A program made the translations under genes and the position numbers. Positions 33,790-46,839 of a stretch of 64,000 bases of DNA are shown here, one piece after another. Where the stretch lies: NCBI GenBank assembly GCA_026214975.1, contig CM047805.1:8146463-8210462 (forward strand), given 5' to 3'. The number at the start of each line of letters is the position of its first letter. Position 1 is the first letter of the stretch. Under the pieces are notes generated by a model. The model searched no databases. It saw only the letters and a list, made by a program, of their open reading frames with translations, and was not told the DNA's origin. This DNA is from Gentiana macrophylla (taxonomy: Eukaryota > Streptophyta > Magnoliopsida > Gentianales > Gentianaceae).

Positions 33790-35940
33790 ACTACCCCCAC
33801 TTAGACTTTGATCGTCCCGAACAAAGCATCAATAAGTCATTCCCAAGACAACATTTTCTATGGTCAAATCATACTTACACAAGAAACTCAAGTCAACTCA
33901 TACTAGTCATGCTCATAAGATATCCATTATTCAACGCTACTATGAATCAAGTGATGTGCATGTGCATTTAGTTTTATATATTCGTGGCAAGATTAGAGTT
34001 TATGCTAACTTCGCAATCTCAACCTACCAACCTCAGCATTCATACTTCTTATGCCTCGCAATGGTTTGAGCACTAGAACAATAAACAAGAGCGTATCTAT
34101 AGGGATTTTGGACTTGGAGACCGAGTACTACTCAAAGCCTCTTAAAAGTTGAATTTCTTCAAATCTTCATATTTTTCAAATACTATCAATCTCAAGGAAG
34201 AAAATGTTTTAGAGTATCCCCTATCTTAGATCATGTATAGCATCGAATATTACCACAAGCGCGGGGCTACTTTGGTAATGTTACTACAAGCCCAGTGTTT
34301 TAATGCATTGTCAAACACAGGTACGTCTCAAGCTTATTACTCTGCTTTTGTTGGCAAGAATATCAGAATACATCAGCAGATAGATATTGACACTAAGTTT
34401 ACATAACCAATCATCTATGCAATGTACACATAATTTATTCAGTTATTATGATTTGCGCCGTATACTCGATTCACAGATTGAGTAATCGAATAATAAATAA
34501 CTACTTGCAAAAACGGGCATGAATATCCTTAAATTTACTTAACATAAGTATAAAATGATCACGTACTCATGAAACATGGTTCCTTTCCTATCAATTCTTA
34601 GCTAGGAACTCACAATTCTAAGGGTACGAGATAAATAATATGGTATGTATTCAAATTTTCAATTTTTTAATATTTCTACCGTTTCATTCAAATTTCAATC
34701 ATAACATAAAATAGCTAAGTCTCCTACCCCCCACTTAAACATGGCATTGTCCTCAATGACAAAAATAAATGAGAATTTAAGAAAAGACTTAGCTCTGGAA
34801 ACGGCTCTCAAGTAAAGGAACAATATCGGAGTAAATGTCAAAGACGCTGTGGAGAAGCAAGTGAAAACTCAGATAAGCAGACAAACTCCACGAAACCGTT
34901 AATAACACCATGTCTATGGAAGTTATAAAATAATGTGGCAGTAATGAGGTATAAATACCTAAAAACAGTTTAAGTCACTCTATTTTATACAACCAATGAC
35001 AAGGGAAACCAAAAAGAAAAATACTAAATAAAAAGAAAAATAAACAAGCAACTAAAGATGGTGGTCTTCATCTACAACCTCCACCGCCTAAATATTCTTA
35101 AAATCAGGTGGAGAAGACAAAGATCAAAAAGCATAACCCCATGTGGGAAAACACAAGGTGGACTGGCTCACTATGTATTCAGTCCAGTATAAAAGAGAAA
35201 CTTGGTAAGGTATAACAGATTCAATGCGACCTATAGACTAAAGATAAAATCAAATACTTAGCGCAGAAACTTCTCGCTTGCATTGGATACCAACAACTTT
35301 AGGGAGATGTAACTACTCCTCGAAATTACTAATAACCCAATGCCTCACATAAAAGTCATAACCATCATCAACAAAGTCAGATCGGTGGGATAATGTAGAA
35401 CAAAACGGATCATCTAGAAATGCCGGAATAGACGGAAAAAAAGTGAAATTTAAAACTTCCGGTAGAAAGATAAGTTGTACTTTGATCGAACCAAAAACCT
35501 TTAAAATCTAGCTAGGGTCAGAGCCACACTTACCCCAGCTACGATCATGAAAATCAAAATGATAAAAGATAATCATTAAAGCTTAGCAATATTTCAAATT
35601 CTGCAACACTTAGGTATTGTGTAAAGAAAATGGAGGTTGAGACTATGATGGGTTTAGAAAAAGATACACATAAGGATAGGAAGAAAAGATAAAGGGTGGG
35701 TAAGAAATTGTGTTTTGGGTGGGTTTAAAATTGTTTAAGGGATTGGGTATGGGTGGGAGAGTGAAACGGATGGAAAGAAAGAGAGGCGATGAAAGAATGG
35801 TTAGAAATGTGAACTGTCGGGGCAGACTGGTGAGAGGATCGAAAAGTTTGAAGGTGAAAAAGTGTAAAGGGAAAGATAAGGATAATTGCAGAATGAATTG
35901 CACATCACTTTGGATTTTCACTTGGATCACCTAAAAAGTT
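33790..35940 (-). mobile_element. Internal remnant of Athila-like element D
   Basis: It starts with the PPT complement and 'ctttgatcgtcccgaac', the same context as in F and E. No gag or pol is readable, there is no PBS, and the second LTR is absent. This is a truncated, non-coding remnant. Its right border with A0 LTR sequence at about 35940-35945 shows no target duplication and coincides with loss of about 230 bp of the host LTR. Confidence 0.55.
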
Positions 35941-35944
35941 TTAG

Positions 35945-36457
35945 AATTCTCTAATACACATCCACGTACAGTCCACGTAAGTGGGTCAGTCTAACGTACG
36001 CATTCTCTAATACACATCCACGTAAGTGGGTCAGTCTAACGTACGCGTTCTCTAATACACATCCACGTACAGTCCAAGTGTCCCTACACTTCGATAGATG
36101 AGATCTATCCCTACATTCTATAAGATAGAGGACATCCAATACGTGCTAGTCTAATCATACTATCAATGTCCCATTTGACAGTACATATGACTGGAGACAT
36201 TTAAGTATCAAACTTGTTAAAGTGATTAGAGATCTCATCAACATAATCACTATTATGGTTTCTCTATCACAGTTTGACACTAGGGACGTTACTATATATA
36301 TATATACAACCAATAACATGAAGATAAACAATATATAATAACATAAGTGCTTTTATTAATCATAATAAAGTTATTACATGTACTAAAATAGACTGTAAAC
36401 GACCCGACCCGGTCGGATCCGGTCCAACCCGATTAGGTTTAGGACACCTATTCAACA
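35945..36457 (-). mobile_element. A0 5' LTR, third segment
   Basis: It contains the family blocks 'agtccaagtgtccctacactt' through the end signature 'ggtttaggacacctattcaaca'. It begins with three tandem copies of a roughly 46-bp unit (35946-36075) present once in other LTR copies. Confidence 0.75.
35946..36075. repeat. Tandem triplication of an LTR segment (about 46-55 bp unit)
   Basis: 'ttctctaatacacatccacg' occurs at about 35946, 36002 and 36049, with 'gtaagtgggtcagtctaacg' between copies. Confidence 0.85.
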
Positions 36458-37069
36458 CTAACATGTATACTCCGCAAGCTTCAGTATCACACCCGATCAC
36501 TAGCGCACGATCGCCCTATGGTTAAGGGAAACCTCAATAGCGTCAAAGTATGACAATCCACACTGTGATGCCATGCAGACTCCGGTTCTAAGGATAATTA
36601 CACAACCGTCACATAGTGCGACACTTAATAGTGTAAGTGGGTCAGTCTAACGTACGCATTCTCTAATACACGTCCAAGTACATTTCAAGTGTCACTACAC
36701 TTCGATAGACGAGATCTATCCCTACCCTTAAGACATAAGACATCTAATACGTGCTAGTATGTTCGTACTGTCAAAGCCCTATTCAATAGTACATTATCCT
36801 AGAGACATTTTAGTATCAAACTTGTTAAAGTGATTAGAGATCTCATCAACCATAATCACTATCATGGTTTCTCTATCACAGTTTGATGCTATGGAAGCCA
36901 TCATATACACAATATCATAAATTGGTCTAATAAATAACAAAGTATATAATAACAAAAAGTGCTTTTATTAATCATAATAAAATTATTACATGAACTTAAA
37001 TAGACTGTAAATGACCCGACCCGGTCGGCATCGGTTCAACCCGATTGGGTTTAGGACACCTATTCAACA
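36458..37069 (-). mobile_element. LTR fragment of another family member (Z), host of A0
   Basis: It starts mid-LTR at 'ctaacatgtatactccgc' and ends 'ttaggacacctattcaaca'. A0 ends exactly where it starts, so A0 was probably inserted into this LTR. The other half would be left of the window. Confidence 0.7.
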
Positions 37070-37700
37070 TTTCTGAGATGAAAGGTCAGGTCATTTAGCA
37101 CACTATAGCTGCCACAATAATGGCTCCATGATATATGCTCCATTATGGAACGAATTATAAACCATCACATGATCTCCGTCATGTCCCCAATCATGTGCTC
37201 TACGACATCTTCTTTAGAAAGAGGATCATCATATAAAAATGATTCACTCCTTAGAAATTCTGAACTACATTAATAGCTTGATCCCAAATCCTTTGGGTGT
37301 GAGGCAGTAAATCACATTGGCTTAGCTATAATTAATCACAAAATCCACCAGTCAAGTAATCGGGTTATCTTTACGAAGCCTAATTACACGCATAAAGATC
37401 CAATTTCATCAGTGACGATTTCAGACATCGTCAGATACTATTGTGGATTTCAAGATGAACATAAAAGTGTAAGAAGTGGAATGTGTATAAAATAAAACAA
37501 TAGCAATTTATGAAAATACAAAATTTCACTTTGGAACATAATACTTAATGATGCAGTTGTCGATACCGTTTTTTATTCACCGTGTGGCATCCAATTCAAT
37601 AGCATAAATTGAGTCATTAGTAAGCGTAAAAACTTTTGTGCTTTCATTCTTCATTGAGAAGGGTCATCATTTTCCATAACATAAGCTGGATCATTAAAAA
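37070..37700. other. Unassigned spacer
   Basis: No gene, terminal repeat or domain recognised. It may be the flank of LTR Z or part of the Helitron remnant that follows. Confidence 0.4.
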
Positions 37701-37710
37701 GTGCAAGAAC

Positions 37711-39380
37711 TCATAATATTGATAATAAAGGAATATAATATTTAGTACTAGACCGTAGAATTTGTTCATATACTATAATTTTTGTACACCTGTTGGTGTT
37801 GTCTAATTGATATTTGGGTTTAATCAACACCTTAGTTGTAGATACTGGAGTTCCCCTTGATAATGCGACATATAGTTGTCTATGAGTAAACACCGTCATG
37901 GAAAATAAATTCCTACAAATGGTTTTGTTTGTCCTTGTGCTTTATTGATCGTCATCGCAAAGCAATGGAAAATACGATATCACTTTCTTGTAAGATGAAA
38001 CAGGTATTTTTCATTTTCTGCCGTTGAGAGTGGAATACGTGGGATTGAAACATGCTTTCCATAATTTTGCCCAACTGTGATGTCAACATGAATCACTTTT
38101 CCTTTGAACTCTTTATATTATCATCCTTGTACCATTGCATAATCCTCATGTTGGATCTAAGTTCCTTAACAACATTTTTAGTGAATACTTTTTCAACACT
38201 AATTTGTGAGGAGGCAATCCATTTGGTGTGAAAGTGTTGAGAAATTATTCTTGATAATAATCATTAGTATCATCAATAGTCTTATCAAAGCTGTCGAAAC
38301 AATATTCTTCACCTGGAAAGGTTGATATCAAGTTTTCATTAACTTATCAACATGTTCATTAGTCGTGGCCAGTATTGTTCTGCTTGTAATGTATTCTGCT
38401 AAGAATGTGTTATCCTGCATAGATGGAAATATGGAATTGATTAAATGAATTTTTGAAACCTCTTCATAGTTTTCATCGCATTCAATGACCATTTCTTTTG
38501 GTAACTCTACGGCTCCTTTAGTGTTTGTTGGTTCTTCTCCGCAACCCAGCCTTAATAAAAATTGGTTGAAGTGTAGATCTCTTCTTTCTCTAATTTTTTG
38601 GAAAGGTATAGTTTTTTCATCATTGGCCACAATTATGATTTAACCCAGCTTTCCTATATTCTACATCCGTCCTAAAATATAATTCATCCTAGAAGTTTTC
38701 ATACAGATTAAGAAAGTGGTTGAATGTCATAAATTTGAAGTTTAATGCCTAAAATGTCCATTGACTATCATTAAATCAATTGTTGTTAAGTAATGAAAAG
38801 TGGTTGGATTAATAACAAATTTGGGGTAAGATAGAGAATGAGTAATAAATATTGCATAGGTAATGTAGAATGACTTATATTGTGGGATAAATCTAAAAGT
38901 GTAGGATGACTTTTATTTTGGGACGGAGGTAGTATATTGTTTGTATTATCGTGCATTTAGGTACAACATGAAGCACTTGTCTAAAATCACCTCCAAATAC
39001 AATCATATTTCCTCCAAATGCATTAGAATTTCTCATGGTGTCCGTTAAAACTTCTGTCAAGTGTCTCAATTTCTCATTTATTTGCCATCGGTGCTTCATC
39101 CATATGATTAGATTTGTTTTTCATAGTAATTCTGCATTTCCACTCTGCATTGGAATATTGCACATACTTGTTTCATGCACATTAATTGGAATGCTAAAAC
39201 GTGAACGTGCAGTTCGGCCTCGAGCATAATTTCAACTGCAGCTCATGATGTGGTTGTTGCTGGAGCTATCTAATGTCTCATTCTTAGATTTGCTAGCATA
39301 GCTCTATATAAATATGTTTTCCAGTGCCAGCAGGTCCATCAATAAAAAAAATCCATTGTGTCCATTATCAATAATTGAAT
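37711..39380 (-). pseudogene. Second Helitron/PIF1 helicase remnant
   Basis: Pieces in order on the minus strand: a P-loop Gly-Pro-Ala-Gly-Thr-Gly-Lys (about 39332-39350), a Gly-Gly-Asp-Phe-Arg-Gln-Val-Leu block with upstream text (38893-39099), a mid-helicase piece (38328-38630), and the C-terminal Gln-Leu-Tyr-Val-Ala-Leu-Ser-Arg-Gly motif (37711-37899). Frameshifts separate all of them, and a MITE sits between the second and third. The sequence differs from RepHel at 22589-27262 and is more decayed, so it is a different, older Helitron. No nuclease domain is left. Confidence 0.8.
38659..38934. mobile_element. Stowaway-like MITE
   Basis: The left end ctacatccgtcctaaaata and the right end, read inverted, ctacctccgtcccaaaata form imperfect terminal inverted repeats of about 32 bp. 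The CTCCGTCCC core is the Stowaway signature, and TA flanks the right end. The element is about 275 bp, AT-rich and non-coding. Confidence 0.8.
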
Positions 39381-40305
39381 TCTTTTCTTAGTTTATAATA
39401 TAAAAACAACAATAAAAAACAAAGCGATAGAAAAAATAAAATTAATAATACGATTAAAAAAACAATATTCATAATCCTATTTTCTCATTCTACAACACAT
39501 TAAACCTAATACCGATAGGTATTCAACTTTCAATTCCTAATTCTCACTAAATACGTTAAACATATTATAATCATCTAAGAAACATATGAATCATAATAAA
39601 ATTTCATCTTTAAACGTCACACACCATAGAAACACAATTTCTACATATAATTGCAAAATTGCAAAAAAAATCAGTTTGGATCGATAATAATTGCTAATAG
39701 TCATAAAGAAAGTCAACAACAATATGCTGAATAACATATCATCCATTCAAGGTAAGGGTAATCAATTGCATCAGTTCATGTTAGAGACTTGCTAGTCATA
39801 CGTACCTATGAATCGATTTGTAGAGCTTATTTTTGCGAGTAATACGAGAGCTTTAAACAAATTAGTTTATAGTCTAATACTTATATATACACGTATGAAT
39901 AGTTCTCTTGGGATACCGGATGTAATATTTAATTTACTCACGTCTTTTTATCTACTCACACTTGTTCACTTACATTATATCAGTCCACAATTCTTACATT
40001 ATGTTACATAATTCTTATGTTTTATCTATTCACAATTATGTCGGTACAACTACGCTTTATTATGTTTTCATTATTAGTAATTATAATAAATATAAATTAT
40101 TGACGGGAAACACATCGTATTTTTATTATAAAATAAATAAAGAAAAACAAAATAATAATTATAAACAATAACGTATTTTTAAAGGCATTCGATGTGTTAA
40201 TTATCCTTTTAAATAGCCTTTAACATGTTTTTTTATTTATATCTATTGTTGAATACTTATTCTAATTTGATTTGATGATTAATTCAATGTTTAACCTTTT
40301 AGTTG
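39381..40305. other. AT-rich spacer
   Basis: No coding sequence or defined element was found; short ORFs here look random. It may be internal DNA of the helicase-bearing Helitron. Confidence 0.4.
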
Positions 40306-40320
40306 AATTATTGATTTTTT

Positions 40321-40506
40321 TTTTTTTTGAGGATAAGCGTTACTTTTATTCAATTAAATCAGCAGAGAATGCCAATAGTACATTGGAAAGCAGCCTCGTG
40401 CCCCATTGTTTAAGACCAACTAGCGATAAACCTTCCTTTGTTAGGAGATGAGCTGGAAAGTTGCCATCTTGGTTGACAAAAGAGAAGCGCTGATTTTTTA
40501 TTGACC
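40321..40506 (-). mobile_element. 5'-truncated LINE (L1-type) fragment
   Basis: On the minus strand an open stretch resembling the C terminus of a plant LINE RNase H region is followed by a stop, about 20 bases and a poly-A tail (T run at 40321-40328). Exact direct repeats aattattgatttttt at 40306-40320 and 40507-40521 are the target duplication. Confidence 0.7.
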
Positions 40507-40521
40507 AATTATTGATTTTTT

Positions 40522-41209
40522 TAGAATGGCCATTTTAGCGTGTATTTTTTTTTTTGTTGAATTTAATTTGATTTGATGATTAATATCATGATATTTATTT
40601 GATTGATTGATACTTTTATTAAATACTATTTTTGTTGTTGCAAATATTAAATACTTATTCTAGTTTAATTTGGTTTTATTTGATGACCAATTAAGTGTTT
40701 ATCATTTTAGACTTTTAGTTTTTTTTGGAATGTATTTTAGACTTTTAGTTGATAAATTGATTTGATTAAAGCATTTCCTTAATTAAAATCCATTTAACGT
40801 TAATTCATGATTTCGTTTAACGTGTATATTATTTTTTTTACAAATATAATAATTATTTTCGTTTTTATAGATAATTATTTAATTAGAGATAACCATTTTT
40901 GGGGAAAAAATTATATTATTTCCTAAACTAAAATCAATTTAAGTGTTTAATTGCTTATTTGATTTAACGTGTTTATTATTTTTACAAATATACTAATTAT
41001 ACAAGCATTAAACCCATGTGATGCACGGGAGTTTCAAAAAAATCATTAATGGTTCGCAAACGTGAAATGTAGGAAAATTAAATAAACTACAAAATGTCCA
41101 TATATCTATTCAATGACTTATTTTTAGTTATAAGATGTAAGATTGTTACTAAGAGTACAACACAATTTTACTTTTCTTTTTCATATTTACCAGTATTTTA
41201 ATTACTAAG
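40522..41209. other. AT-rich spacer with a Helitron-end-like hairpin
   Basis: Degenerate repeats of 'atttgatttgatgattaa' recur. At about 41011-41027 the minus strand reads CCCGTGCATCACATGGG followed by tttaatgcTTG, resembling a decayed Helitron 3' end (hairpin then CTRR). No gene. Confidence 0.4.
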
Positions 41210-42898
41210 TGATGGCCAAAATAGTGATAGTCCAACTTTAAGCGGCAAAGTACCGAGTCAGATGCACTATAGCAGCGAGCAATGTCGTATCCCTCGAGGA
41301 ATCAATCGTGTACCAAAATCGTTTTCAGACTTAGTTTAGGTTAATCAAGTGCATTCAAGTTCTGATTATGCTAAAACGATATTTAAATGAGAGATAAAGA
41401 GAGAAAGAGACATAGCCAAATCACGATCCAATTGAATATTTTCGTCCCTCTAATCGATTATTTGGGAATGGAAGCTACCAACCAACCATCTTAATGCTTA
41501 TATCGACTCATTCATTGGTGCAAACTTCTAAGATAGTATAGATGCCATGCAACAACCTAGTACCCTTTACCCGGTTCAACAGTTCGCCTTTAAAGATTTA
41601 ACTGACCGGAACAAGATAAACGCTTTAGAGCCGCTCGATTTGCACCGACAAACCTCGTTACCCAATCGATCTAAACAACTCAGTCAATTGTAAATAATGA
41701 TCTTAAAACCCCTTTTCCCACTCCCCTTCGCAACATACATTTATAAAGTGGTGTGTGAGCTCATGAACTAAGTGTACGAGCTAATTCAAGCGTTAAGAAC
41801 AAGTTTTTAGACATGCATTCATCGATATAACAACAATTAAATACTACACATTCCCTATTAATCAACTAGAGGGGGATTTCTTCAATCTTCACAAGATTTT
41901 AGCTATGAAAAAGTTTAGCTACACATTATAACTACGAAAGCAAGAATGAAACATGAAATGAACTCCATAAAACAAGAGAAGAAGTGAAATTGATTACCGA
42001 AAACGTAGAAATTCGAGTTTACATCAAGCTCCTTCCACACCCATGTCACTTGGGAAGAAGAAGATGAACCAAATACTATGCAAAATCCAAGATTCTTCAA
42101 CTAGAACTAAGCTAGATTATCATTAAACTAAGTATACTTGAAGTAAAAGTGAGTCTAAAGAGACAAAAGGGAAGCATTTCGAGCTATGCTAATAGTTAGG
42201 GTTCTTGGGAGGATGATGAATGCTGAAAAATATGTGTAAAAATGTATATATAGGTGTAGAAAATCGACCCGGTGCGCACGCACTACATCAGGTGTGCTTG
42301 CACTAGCAGAACTGTATCAAAACTGGACATTCTGCTTCTTTGGTGCGGACGCACTACATCTGGTGCGCTTGCAATGGAGCCTGAACTTTCAGCACTGATA
42401 CAACTTCAGTAATCTGGAAATATATTTACGTGTAGAGATCCGATTTGAGTGATTCAAGTTGCGTTGGAAAGCTCATTCAAATATCTACAAATTTCATGAA
42501 GACCACAAGTCCAGAAAATGCTTTTATCTGGGATCAAATCACAGATTAAGTGAACGTATGGTGAAAGCACCAACCACTTTTGTTCCGTTTTCATCCCCAG
42601 GCTTCGGTTATGCCACTCTAAACATCATGCCTTGTATTCCGGGGTCATAACTCACCTAGATCCTGCATCACAACATTCAAACACATACCGAGCTTAACTC
42701 AACAAGATAACTAGGGCTCGAAAAAGGTCAAAATACCGTAAAATGGTGAGGTTTTCCATCTATTTGATGGTTTGCCTCAAAGTGAATGTGCAATGCATTT
42801 TTCCCTATAAATGGTCTAAAACTACCCAATACAAGCCAAAAGTGTCATAAATGGGGGTTAAAACATGCACCTAAGCATAGTAAAGTTGACTCTCATCA
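41210..42898 (-). mobile_element. 3' LTR of element E
   Basis: It runs from tgatggcc to gactctcatca, with the PPT complement accaccccccactta following. It holds two pairs of the 13-bp ggtgcgcacgcac-like motif with 20-bp spacing (42271/42291 and 42342/42362). Confidence 0.82.
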
Positions 42899-44567
42899 AC
42901 CACCCCCCACTTATCATTTGCTCGCCCTCGAGCAAAATGAGCATTTTAACAGAATCCAAAGAGTCAACGTTACATGCGTTGGTCAAGCCAAATAACATAT
43001 CAAAGATAACCTACAAGTAAATGAGTAAATGCATGCAACTTAACCCTACCTTATCGAGCAAACGGGATGTGTGTGTGAATAGCTTCTCCTACGTACATTT
43101 AGCATGGTTCACCGGTTTGGATTATGGATGCTAGTTATTGCGACTACACCATAGGCTCATACTTTATAAGCATCTCCACTAATTGGGGCCAACCGAGGTT
43201 AAGCAAGGTCAAGTATGACTTGCAAGGTTGTAACGTTAGGCTCAGGACAGGGCTAACCGAAGAGAATTTCTGGGGAATAAACAACAAAGAGATAAACACG
43301 AGCAAGCTCAATCATGGGGTGTAACAATACAAAACGTAGCTAGCTCTACCTTTCTCTAGCTCAAAATGAAACTAGAAACATGATCCAAGAAGTAAAATGC
43401 CATATCGCAAAAATGTATAAGAATCATGTTTCCACATTAAGGACTCATCCCAAACACCAACATCATATACAAATGAATACAAGAGTCCTAGAACACTTGG
43501 TTTTTTTTGAATCAACCTTTTATTTACTTTTCATAAAAAAAAATTTTGAATTTGAATTTGAACTTGAATTTTTATTACGTTTGTGTCAAAGGCCATCACT
43601 TAAACATAATATGAAAAAAAAAAGAGCTCCTACCCTCCAAATCATGATATAGATCATTAAAACATACACACCACTCTACCACACCACACTTGCCTTAGCA
43701 AGTGTGATAAAAAGAAAAGATTAAGCTCAACTCATAGGGTGTTCAATGGAATGCAGACCATAAATAAAGTTTGGGGGTCGGGAATTATGGGCTAAATACG
43801 AATGGCTAAGTGTCGGATGAGGGTCTAACCATCCTATCCAGACTTAGAGGGCTACTGTGGAATATGTTATGGGATGGCTATTTGGCTTTGGTCGGGTAAA
43901 AGAAACGCCATAATTGTCATCCAAAACTCAACCAAGGTCGGCATTTCTATTTCGTCTCGAAGTTAATGATATGAGTTCTAGATAGCTGAATTGTGCCTAA
44001 GTCTACCATAATCGGTCACTAGTTACCATGGTTCATGAGGAGAGCTATACGTGCGTGAAAATCCCATTTCCAAGATAAGGTAGTAAGCCAAGTAACATGC
44101 ATTCAAACATTCACTAAACCATTTATCCTGTCAATGTGAAGGCTCAACATACGAATGCAACATCATTACCATGGAAATTTTTTGAAAAATGCTCAAATTT
44201 TGCTAAAGAAGTGACCAAACGATAAGCATACAACACAATGGCAAAGATATCAATGAATCACATATCAAAGCTAAACCTACCACCCCTACTTTAAAATCCA
44301 ACACTGCCCTCGGTGTGTGAATGGTAAAAGAGAGAAAGGGCTTACCTGAACCTGGTAGAAAGGCGCAAATCATGTATGTGACATATCAACGAAAGCTCCA
44401 CATGAATACCTAAAGCCATAGGACAAAAACACCAAGAAAACGCATGCATGGGGAACAACCACCGTGCCAAAATCAAGCAATAGATATCGAGATATAAGGA
44501 AAAGAATCAATGTCACATACACTGTCATAGTATTACCGAAGGTACCGAACTTGAATCGCATGAGATG
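42899..44567 (-). mobile_element. Non-coding internal region of E, PPT side
   Basis: It opens with the PPT complement and 'ttgctcgccctcgagc', the analogue of 'tttgatcgtcctcgagc' in F. No ORF resembles a retroelement protein. It resumes at 46333-46483 after the solo LTR. Confidence 0.6.
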
Positions 44568-44572
44568 AAAAG

Positions 44573-46327
44573 TGTTGGAAATAAAATTTTTGTTTTGATG
44601 ATGATTCATCACTTATTTAGTTACTGTTTTTAGATCGCATTGATGAAGTGTCATAACTAGCTGTTATTGTGCAAAAGCAAAAAGATGTCTAGAAATTAAT
44701 GTATAGGATTTAATAGAGACTGATATTTGTATAAGTTAATCAGACAAGCACTGTAATAGTTCTAGGTTTAGAACTGAGAAACCGGGTAATTAACTAAAGG
44801 AATCTGAGATCCCCGAGATACTGGAAAACTGACATAAGAAGCGCACCTACAAAAACTGAAGAAGGTAAGTTCGCTGAGGGACACAGACTCAGTTAACTTA
44901 TCTAAGAATTAGAAGAACTGAAGGATCAGACTCAATTACTGAAGACTGAAGAACTGAGGGTTCAAACTTAGTTTATGAAGACTAAAGTCAAGACTGTAAA
45001 GTTGGACTTCAGGCAAGATTGTGATGACCTGAACTGACTTTATGGATCTTATATCAAGGCCTAAGAATCATAAGGACAATGATATCTTAGATGATCAATT
45101 GGATGGTGTACTGTGATTTAGTCAATTGTAATCAGATGAAAAAAAGAGTACTGAGATTTTAAAGAAAAGTAAAAACTCAGTTAATGCTCTTAAAAACTGG
45201 AAACTGACTACATCATGTGTAAATCAGTTTTTAACTAATGAAAGGAGAAACTGAAGATAAATCAAACCGTTGTAAGATAAACAATCTTATTGGTTACGCA
45301 GAAATGTCAGGAAGGACACTGACACACAAAAGAAGAGCAGGACCACTAACGGCTATAAGGATTCAAACTCAAATGATCTAACTGTTAGATAAACCCTTAT
45401 AAATAGATCACTTCTACTACAAGAAGAGAAGCGGAATTCTAAGATTTAATTGAATCAAGAAAGTTCATATTGAGGGGGAAGAGTAAATTAATAGAATTCT
45501 TGCTAAGCACTTAATTGAAAAATCAATAAATATCTTCAAGTGATCTTAAGCATTCAAAGAAGATCAAGATCAATCATTTGAAGAAAAACAGAGCTGTGCA
45601 TAACTTATTCATCTAGAAGATATAGCTCAAATCACAAGTTGAATCATAGTTATTGATTCAAGTCTCAACTTATCTTATCAAAGGTTTTAGACTGTGAAAC
45701 ACCAAGAAGGTGTGAAGGACAGTTGAGCTGCAATCAGGAAGACTGTGTTTGTGATGAGCTGGTGAAGAGGCAATTCAACCCTCTAAGGACCAGTGTAGCA
45801 AGCTTAGTTCAAACGGCCATCCTACCTGTTAAAGACTGAAGCTGGAAGATTGTGAAGCTATGGATTAATGAAGGAAAATCAAGTGTCTAGAATTTACTTT
45901 GTGCTTTGTAACTGTAAACCTCAAGAACATAGTGGATTTGACCTCCGCATCACAGGGTAAGAGAGGACTGACATGATTACACCACCTGGAACCTCTATAA
46001 TTCTTGTCTATTTACTTTACGCCTTTACTTACTACATTATAGTTATATTCATCCAGTTCACATACTCAGCAAACATCAGAAACTGAGTCAGCACATTAAC
46101 TGATAAATCATATTTTACAAAGGCTTAATTTAATCCGCTGCCGGTTAACTCAGTTAAGGATAAGTCAGCTTTAACTTATACTCAGCTAAGTTAGCTTAAC
46201 TCCGCACAAGTTTAAGTTGAACTTAATCTTGTAAAAGATTTACTTTTAAGTTAGGTTTTTGATGACAAGTTTATTCACCCCCCCCCCCCCCCTCTAAACT
46301 TGTGTTTGACTTTCTAAGGGACCAACA
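44573..46327 (+). mobile_element. SIRE-like Copia solo LTR, copy 2
   Basis: It starts TGTTGGAAAT and ends GGGACCAACA, flanked by a perfect target duplication aaaag (44568-44572 and 46328-46332). It shares blocks with copy 1, for example 'caaaaagatgtctaga', 'aagaggcaat', 'acaccacctggaacc' and a C-rich tract before tctaaact (here C14). The length is 1755 bp, with no internal domain. Confidence 0.88.
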
Positions 46328-46488
46328 AAAAGATTATAAAAAGAGAAACGCCATCCATGCATAAAATATGAGCCGACAACGGACTAAAGAAGAACCACTC
46401 AAAAACAGTACCAAGATCACCCAAAGTAGCACCCTAGACCACTCCTAGCACCAAAAACTAAAGCAAAAATAGAGTAACGGTGGGTTGC

Positions 46489-46765
46489 TGACGGACGTTT
46501 TCTAGACTATTACAATCCTTACCGGCAGTGTACCGGGTCAAATTGTAGTTCTAGTATAGTGAGTCAGGAGTCGAATCCTCAGGGAAACATGGTAATTCTT
46601 TTAAGTGTAGTTAAACACCAAACAGCTATATTATCTCGATCTAAATCGCAGGTTTATCATACGAGTCGCTACTATACTAATAAACAGAAAATAAATGCAT
46701 AAATTAAAATTAAACTATTATAATATATATAAATACATAAATATGTAAAGTAATACATAAACAGT

Positions 46766-46839
<74 letters not shown>

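Noticed and set aside
35915..35923. ttcac near the right end of element D as a target duplication of 32029-32033
   Set aside because: The DNA after it does not continue the host LTR, so it is a chance match.
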